Of a DNA stretch of 64,000 nt, positions 58,683 through 64,000 are shown piece after piece. The notes under the pieces were generated by a model. The model had not been told where the DNA came from, made no database searches, and worked only from the letters and a program-made list of their open reading frames with translations. Every line of letters begins with the position of its first letter. Position 1 is the first letter of the stretch. The position numbers and the translations under genes were made by a program. This stretch comes from Nemertoderma westbladi (lineage: Eukaryota > Xenacoelomorpha > Nemertodermatida > Nemertodermatidae): positions 1 to 64,000 of the forward strand of contig JAUCBJ010003721.1 in assembly GCA_032718475.1 (NCBI GenBank). The letters are read 5' to 3'.

Positions 58683-59376
58683 TAATAATGTTAAATTGGT
58701 GAACAACTATGAATATCTTGGAATAACACTTCAGCCTTCCTTATCTTTCTCAACACACATAAAGCTAAAGAAAATGAAAGCGTTCGGAGTTATTGGCTCA
58801 CTTCAACACCTGCGATTATTATCTACAGAAACTGCGATTGAAATATTTAATATGAAAATATACCCTCTAGTAACATATTCCTTTACAGAAATCGGCCCAT
58901 TTTTCACACTAACCCATCTGAAAGAAATTGATAAAATTAAATCCGCTTTCGTCAAATCAATGCTTGCACTTCATAAATCTGCTTCATCAACAATGGCTCT
59001 CAAATTTATCGCACAGAAAACTTTCATCGAATCAATTCTAGAACATAATCCCAACACATTCAATCGCGATAATATATCATCATACAGGATACACCGGGCT
59101 GACCGAGAATCAAACTTCATCAATGAAGGATATTCAAACGGACCAGCTTTTAAATCAGATATATGGAAACGCCCCCATCAGACTAACAGACACGTAATTA
59201 CTCGAGCTACTTCCCACGGATTCCATTTTAAAATATGTCTGAACCCAACACCATTTCATCCTCTTTCAAGCGAATGTCTATGTCGATTCTGTGACCTACG
59301 CTGCTCTGACCGATATCACTGCCTTGTCTGTCCCCAATGCCCTCGCTTGTCTATTCTTGCGTCTAACTCTAAATAA
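58683..59376 (+). pseudogene. LINE polyprotein C-terminal fragment (3' piece)
   Basis: Continues the reading frame of 44200-44664 after the LTR insertion: YEYLGITLQPSLSFSTHI is the usual segment after the reverse transcriptase palm. A helical region follows, and the end is a Cys/His cluster (CLCRFCDLRCSDRYHCLVC) before the stop at 59374. Non-functional because of 5' truncation and the split. Confidence 0.85.
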
Positions 59377-59551
59377 TTATTTACATAATATTAGTACTGT
59401 ACCTACCTATTTTTACGGTTTCGAATGTTGTGCTATAATAATTATAACTTATATATATTGAAATAATTATACTGACTCTTACCCCGCCTGGGGTGTAATG
59501 ATTATAAAAAAAATAAAAAAAATACTGACTCAGACCCTCATCTAGTTACAA

Positions 59552-59752
59552 TTAATAATTTGTACAATGTTTATTGTTCTTTAGTAACTTTTCTTGGCTT
59601 GCGGACTTTCCTGGTTTTTTCTTCCCCGGACTCGGGGTGCACGATGTTTGCGTAGTGAGTTCAAGCGGCGCAACAATGGCTGTATCATTGGTTGGACTCG
59701 GAATAACGAATCCCGTACATGGAACCTTTTCAAAGTCATCACTGTCATCCAT
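59552..59752 (-). pseudogene. Second copy of the small foldback-core ORF
   Basis: Counterpart of 29288-29470: same MDDSDDF start and TGFVIPSPTNDTAIV block, with Glu for Val and Cys for Phe changes and a frame change in the Lys-rich end, giving 66 codons. 59753-60344 is the rest of the core. Confidence 0.4.
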
Positions 59753-60344
59753 GTTTAATAAGAAATTAAATAAGAAATTATACTGAACAGTTCAGCCTCC
59801 ATAAATTACGAAGGCAGCACGCTTGCAAGGCCTTAAATAGAGTACGCTATGATGCAGTACAAACTACCGCCATCTAGTCAGAACAGTATTTATTGTTTGT
59901 AAGGGAGGTTGGGATGGATAAGCCAATCAGGGAACAGGACAGTAATCCTACCATATAAGGTAATACTAATATAAGGTTGTGCTGTCTCTAGTATAGGGGT
60001 ACGGAAGCCCATAGCGGCCAGGACTCAAACATTAATGTGGGACACATTACAATTGTCTACAGAGCCGCTCTACCAGAGAGGTCACGTTCCCACGGTAGTA
60101 GTTTTTCAGCTAATCAATATCTAATGTCTGACGGCCAAGTATCACCATCGCCCTTATTAATATTCATTGAGAAACATTGACCCCTATTAAGGTGTCCCCC
60201 AGAGCCGGATTAAGCCTATGTGTGACCCCTAGGCATAGACAAATTATTAAGGTGTCTATTAGCTATTAAGGTGTCCCCCATCAATGTTTGTGTCCCTCAT
60301 TAATGTGTGTCCCTCATGAATAGTTGTGCCCTCATTAACATACT

Positions 60345-62560
60345 CAGTAATTAACGTAAATCCGCATTTTACACCCCTTCCCGGATCCAGTAACACTTTG
60401 TAATTAACCTGAATCCGCGTTTTACACCCCTTCCCGGATCCAGTAACACTTGGTAATTAACGTAAATCCGTGTTTTACACTCCATTCCGGATCCAACAAA
60501 ACTTGGTAATTAACGAAAATCCGGGTTTTACACTCCATTCCGGATCCAATAAAACTTGGTAATTAACGAAAATCCGTGTTTTACACTCCATTCCAGATCC
60601 AACAAAACTTGGTAATTAACGAAGATCCGTGTTTTACACTCCATTCCGGATCCAATAAAACTTGGTAATTAACGAAAATCAGTGTTTTACACTCCATTCC
60701 AGATCCAACAAAACTTGGTAATTAACGAAAATCCGAGTTTTACACTCCATTCAGGATCCAACAAAACTTGGTAATTAACGAAAATCCGGGTTTTACACTC
60801 CATTCCGGATCCAATAAAACTTGGTAATTAACGAAAATCCGTGTTTTACACTCCATTCCAGATCCAACAAAACTTGGTAATTAACGAAAATCCGTGTTTT
60901 ACACTCCATTCTGTATCCAACAAAACTTGGTAATTAACGAAAATCCGGGTTTTACACTCCATTCCAGATCCAACAAAACTTGGTAATTAACGAAAATCCG
61001 TGTTTTACACTCCATTCAGGATCCAACAAAACTTGGTAATTAACGAAAATCCGGGTTTTACACTCCATTCCGGATCCAATAAAACTTGGTAATTAACGAA
61101 AATCCGTGTTTTACACTCCATTCCAGATCCAACAAAACTTGGTAATTAACGAAAATCCGCGTTTTACACCCCTTCCCGGATCCAGTAACACTTAGTAATT
61201 AACTTAAATCCGTGTTTTACACTCCATTCCGGATCCAACAAAACTTGGTAATTAACGAAAATCCGTGTTTTACACTCCATTCAGGATCCAACAAAACTTG
61301 GTAATTAACGAAAATCCGGGTTTTACACTCCATTCCGGATCCAATAAAACTTGGTAATTAACGAAAATCCGTGTTTTACACTCCATTCCAGATCCAACAA
61401 AACTTGGTAATTAACGAAAATCCGTGTTTTACACTCCATTCCGGATCCAATAAAACTTGGTAATTAACGAAAATCCGTGTTTTACACTCCATTCCAGATC
61501 CAACAAAACTTGGTAATTAACGAAAATCCGTGTTTTACACTCCATTCAGGATCCAACAAAACTTGGTAATTAACGAAAATCCGGGTTTTACACTCCATTC
61601 CGGATCCAATAAAACTTGGTAATTAACGAAAATCCGTGTTTTACACTCCATTCCAGATCCAACAAAACTTGGTAATTAACGAAAATCCGTGTTTTACACT
61701 CCATTCCGTATCCAACAAAACTTGGTAATTAACGAAAATCCGGGTTTTACACTCCATTACGGATCCAACAAAACTTGGTAATTAACGAAAATCCGTGTTT
61801 TACACTCCATTCCGGATCCAATAAAACTTGGTAATTAACGTAAATCCGTGTTTTACACTCCATTCCAGATCCCACAAAACTTGGTAATTAACGAAAATCC
61901 GCGTTTTACACTCCATTCCGGATCCAGTAACACTTTGTAATTAACCTGAATCCGCGTTTTACACCACTTCCCGGATCCAGTAACACTTAGTAATTAACGA
62001 AAATCCGTGTTTTACACTCCATTACGGATCCAACAAAACTTTGTAATTAACGAAAATCCGTGTTTTACACTCCGGATCTAATAAAACTTGGTAATTAACG
62101 TAAATCCGTGTTTTACACTCCATTCCGGATCCAACAAAACTTGGTAATTAACGAAAATCCGTGTTTTACACTCCATTCCGGATCCAATAAAACTTGGTAA
62201 ATAAATTGAATCCGCGATTTACACCCCTTCCCGGATCCATTAAAACTTGGTAATTAACGTAATTACGTGTTTTACACTCCATTCCGGATCCAACAAAACT
62301 TGGTAATTAACGAAAATCCGTGTTTTACACTCCATTCCAGATCCAACAAAACTTGGTAATTAACGAAAATCCGTGTTTTACACTCCATTCCGGATCCAAC
62401 AAAACTTGGTAATTAACGACAATCCGTGTTTTAGAGTCCATTCCGGATCCAATAAAACTTGGTAATTAACGTAAATCCGTATTTTACATTCCATTCCGGA
62501 TTCACAAAATACATGAATCCGCGTTTTACACTTCAATACGGATTGCGTATTTCAGAATCC
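60345..62560. repeat. 53-bp array, inverted arm of foldback copy 2
   Basis: About 41 units in inverted orientation (TTTTACACTCCATTCCGGAT and CAGATCC/CGGATCC subtypes). A three- to four-unit order of subtypes (ccAGATCC, tcAGGATCC, ccGGATCC) recurs, indicating block duplication. Longer than the corresponding arm in copy 1. Confidence 0.93.
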
Positions 62561-62689
62561 GCATATTACACTAAGTTACGGATTGTATGTAAATCCGGAT
62601 CCGCCTTTTACACTCGCAAATCCGGGTCCTGATCCGTATCCGGATCCTGAATCCGGATCCGCGTTTTACACCTACCCTATAAAAATACA

Positions 62690-63080
62690 TTTTCCATTGT
62701 GGCTCGAAATAACTTAGTCTTCAGGTGCATGGAGAGATCTGATTTCCAGATGGTATCCATTTTTGATAGAGCTACCCAAGCCTTTGCTTTCCTAACTTCT
62801 ATGTCCTTTTTGCTACTCTCTATCCATTATCCAAGGTACTGGAAGTAGTCGACCTTCCTTAGTTGATTATTATCAATGGTTGTCAAATTTTCATCAACAT
62901 TAAAAGTCATGAATTCAGTCTTGGTAGCATTTATATGCAATCCAACCTCCTTAGCAGCCCTCTCCACTTTATTTAATAGAAGCTGTGCATCTCAGCATCT
63001 GTTAGCGTATTAGAGAGCTAGGCGATGTCATCCGCAAAGTCGGTGTCTGTCTGTGACTGCAAATCAGCGTGTAGAACTTT
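62690..63080 (-). pseudogene. Degenerate RTE-type reverse transcriptase remnant
   Basis: On the - strand the sequence reads TDTDFADDIA, then the RT thumb region (FNVDENL, YFQYLG, KAKAWVALSKMDTIWKS) with several stops and frame breaks. The order matches the ORF at 12106-15330 (FADD, KTKILTVNFE, FCYLGSWI, GKAWAALNRLSRIWKS) but it is much diverged, so this is an old insertion of a related family. Confidence 0.75.
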
Positions 63081-63179
63081 CAAAAGTAGTAAGACTTCGC
63101 GGAAAAAATATGGTCCTCGCGATTACATTGTAGCTTGTGAAGCATTTGTGTCAAAAATGACACGTTGGCCTCTCTAGTG

Positions 63180-63340
63180 TTAAGTAAATGGTACGACACA
63201 GACAGAGGTATCTTACACCTTAAGTAAATGGTACAACACAATAGGGAAGGAACTTCCACCTTAAGTAAATGGTACCATTCAAAAGGTAACTTACTCCATG
63301 TAAATGGTGCCATTATTATGGTGCCAAAGACGCAACTTAC
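63180..63340. repeat. Degenerate 36-bp copies next to the exon donor
   Basis: Four or five diverged units of the 36-bp repeat lie directly against the donor of the KDM7 exon (63340). They include forms such as AAGTAAATGGTACCATTC and CATGTAAATGGTGCCATT, intermediate between the exon sequence and the array consensus. Confidence 0.8.
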
Positions 63341-63510
63341 CATAAGTAAATGGTACCACACAGAGGTGCCCCCGAACGCCATATGGAAGTCACTATAGGC
63401 GTCCTTGACGGCTATATGGCAGAATTTTTGTACCTCCGGACGACAATAATCCTCTAAGTCCTGAGTTTCTTTAGGCCAGTAATTCTCCACCCAATCTATC
63501 TGCTTCGCAA
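63341..63510 (-). CDS. KDM7-like demethylase exon: first half of the JmjC core, iron-site Asp replaced
   Basis: 170-bp exon, acceptor TATTGTTCTTTGCAG (63511-63513), donor TTATG|GTAAGTTGC at 63340, ending in phase 0 before the exon at 39972. The peptide contains QIDWVENYWP, then AVKDAYSDFHMAFGGTSVWY. KDM2/KDM7 proteins have LDWVEN-WP and (T/S)DFH(I/V)DFGGTSVWYH, where His and Asp of HxD bind Fe(II). Here the triplet is His-Met-Ala (codon GCG), so one ligand is absent while the neighbours are conserved. Upstream exons (PHD finger, start) lie right of the window. The protein should bind histone tails in the nucleus by family; demethylase activity is in doubt. Confidence 0.93.
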
Positions 63511-63540
63511 CTGCAAAGAACAATAGAAAATATTCTAAAA

Positions 63541-63932
63541 ATATGCAGGCTCATAAAATATGCATCGCATGGAGGATGGATGGTGGATGCATGGAGGGGT
63601 GAAAGGGTGGAGGGGGGTGGAAGGTGGAGGGGGGTGGAAGGATGGATGGGGGTGGAAGGATGGAGGGGGGGGGGGGTGGAGGCATGGAGGGGGTCGGTGC
63701 AGGATGGAGGGGTGTAGGCGGGTGTAAGAATGGAGGGGTGGAAGGAAGGAGGGGTAGAAGGATGGAGGGGTGGAAGGAAGGAGGGGTGGGAGGATGGAGG
63801 GGTATGGGTAGAAGGATACGGAGTGGGTTGGGTGCAGTGGTGTAGGGGTTGTTCTTGAGTTTGATGGAATGAATATGCAACTACTACCACCACCCACCCC
63901 CCACCCCCCCCCCCCCCCCCCCCCCCCCCCAA
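63541..63932. repeat. G-rich low-complexity repeat and poly(C) tract
   Basis: 63560-63840 is an irregular GGATGGAGGGGTGGAAGG-type repeat (purine strand = +), followed at ~63892-63930 by CCACCCCCCACC and ~24 C in a row. On the KDM7 sense strand this is a pyrimidine-rich stretch upstream of the acceptor at 63511. G-quadruplex formation is plausible. 63933-64000 shows nothing. Confidence 0.85.
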
Positions 63933-64000
63933 CCTCCAGAGGAAATCATGCGGTCCCGGTAACACTCAATTCATCTTCTTCTTATTTCAAAATTCAAATA

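Larger units (their letters stand above)
44191..59520 (+). mobile_element. 5'-truncated non-LTR retrotransposon, split by the BEL element
   Basis: The 3' part of a LINE lies in two pieces, 44191-44664 and 58683-59520. AATACTGAC flanks it on both sides (44182-44190, with one more tandem copy at 44191-44199, and 59521-59529). Copy 1 of the foldback core has the empty site at 29243. The element ends in an A-rich tail (TATAAAAAAAATAAAAAA). It is truncated just before reverse transcriptase motif A. The break in the middle is the insertion site of the LTR element, with GGAAA duplicated. Confidence 0.85.
43651..62677. mobile_element. Foldback-like DNA element, copy 2 (with nested insertions)
   Basis: Same architecture as 27687-31100: forward 53-bp array (43651-44150), core, inverted array (60345-62500), then the GGATCC-rich right terminus ending CACCTACCC at 62677. 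The left terminus is missing; the array starts abruptly inside a unit. The core is split by a LINE between 44190 and 59521 (itself split by a BEL element). Core copy 2 carries ~95 bp (about 59960-60050) absent from copy 1, containing tRNA-like boxes on the - strand. Confidence 0.75.

Overview
The window is eukaryotic, most likely from an invertebrate metazoan. It contains spliced animal-type genes, a BEL/Pao LTR retrotransposon, RTE-like and other non-LTR elements, and a piggyBac-like MITE. The species cannot be read from the sequence. Roughly 45% of the window (my estimate from the array spans) is tandem minisatellite.

Two host genes converge near 9.5-9.7 kb. On the + strand a neprilysin-like (M13) membrane metallopeptidase enters from the left edge (1-2127) and ends in a last exon at 9145-9465. 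On the - strand a KDM7-clade (PHF2/PHF8-type) JmjC histone demethylase enters from the right edge. Its exons lie at 63341-63510, 39972-40109, 33515-33627, 22958-23159 and 19609-19771, with a probable terminal exon at 9654-9709. All exon phases fit. The KDM7-like protein has Ala where the family has the iron-binding Asp.

Each intron carries its own expanded array: 22-bp (M13 intron, 2128-8970); 46-bp (9944-12070 and 15349-19390, split by an RTE-like LINE); 14/15-bp (19872-21934); 49-bp (25150-26762); 15-bp (33655-38917); 36-bp (40189-41764, 43189-43650, remnants at 63180-63340). In two cases the array unit is visibly a copy of the 5' splice junction of the upstream exon. The 22-bp unit repeats the M13 donor, and the 36-bp unit repeats the last ~27 nt of a KDM7 exon plus its GTAAGT donor. 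This is the most unusual feature of the window.

The large KDM7 intron (40110-63340) is a nest. The 36-bp array was hit by a piggyBac-like MITE (41765-43188, TTAA duplication) and by a foldback-like element whose inverted termini are arrays of a 53-bp unit (43651-62677; a second, complete copy is at 27687-31100 in another intron). The foldback copy was hit by a 5'-truncated LINE (duplication AATACTGAC). The LINE was split by a young BEL/Pao element (44665-58677, duplication GGAAA, LTRs ~99.5% identical). That element has an unusual four-ORF layout and a 736-aa extra ORF downstream of pol.
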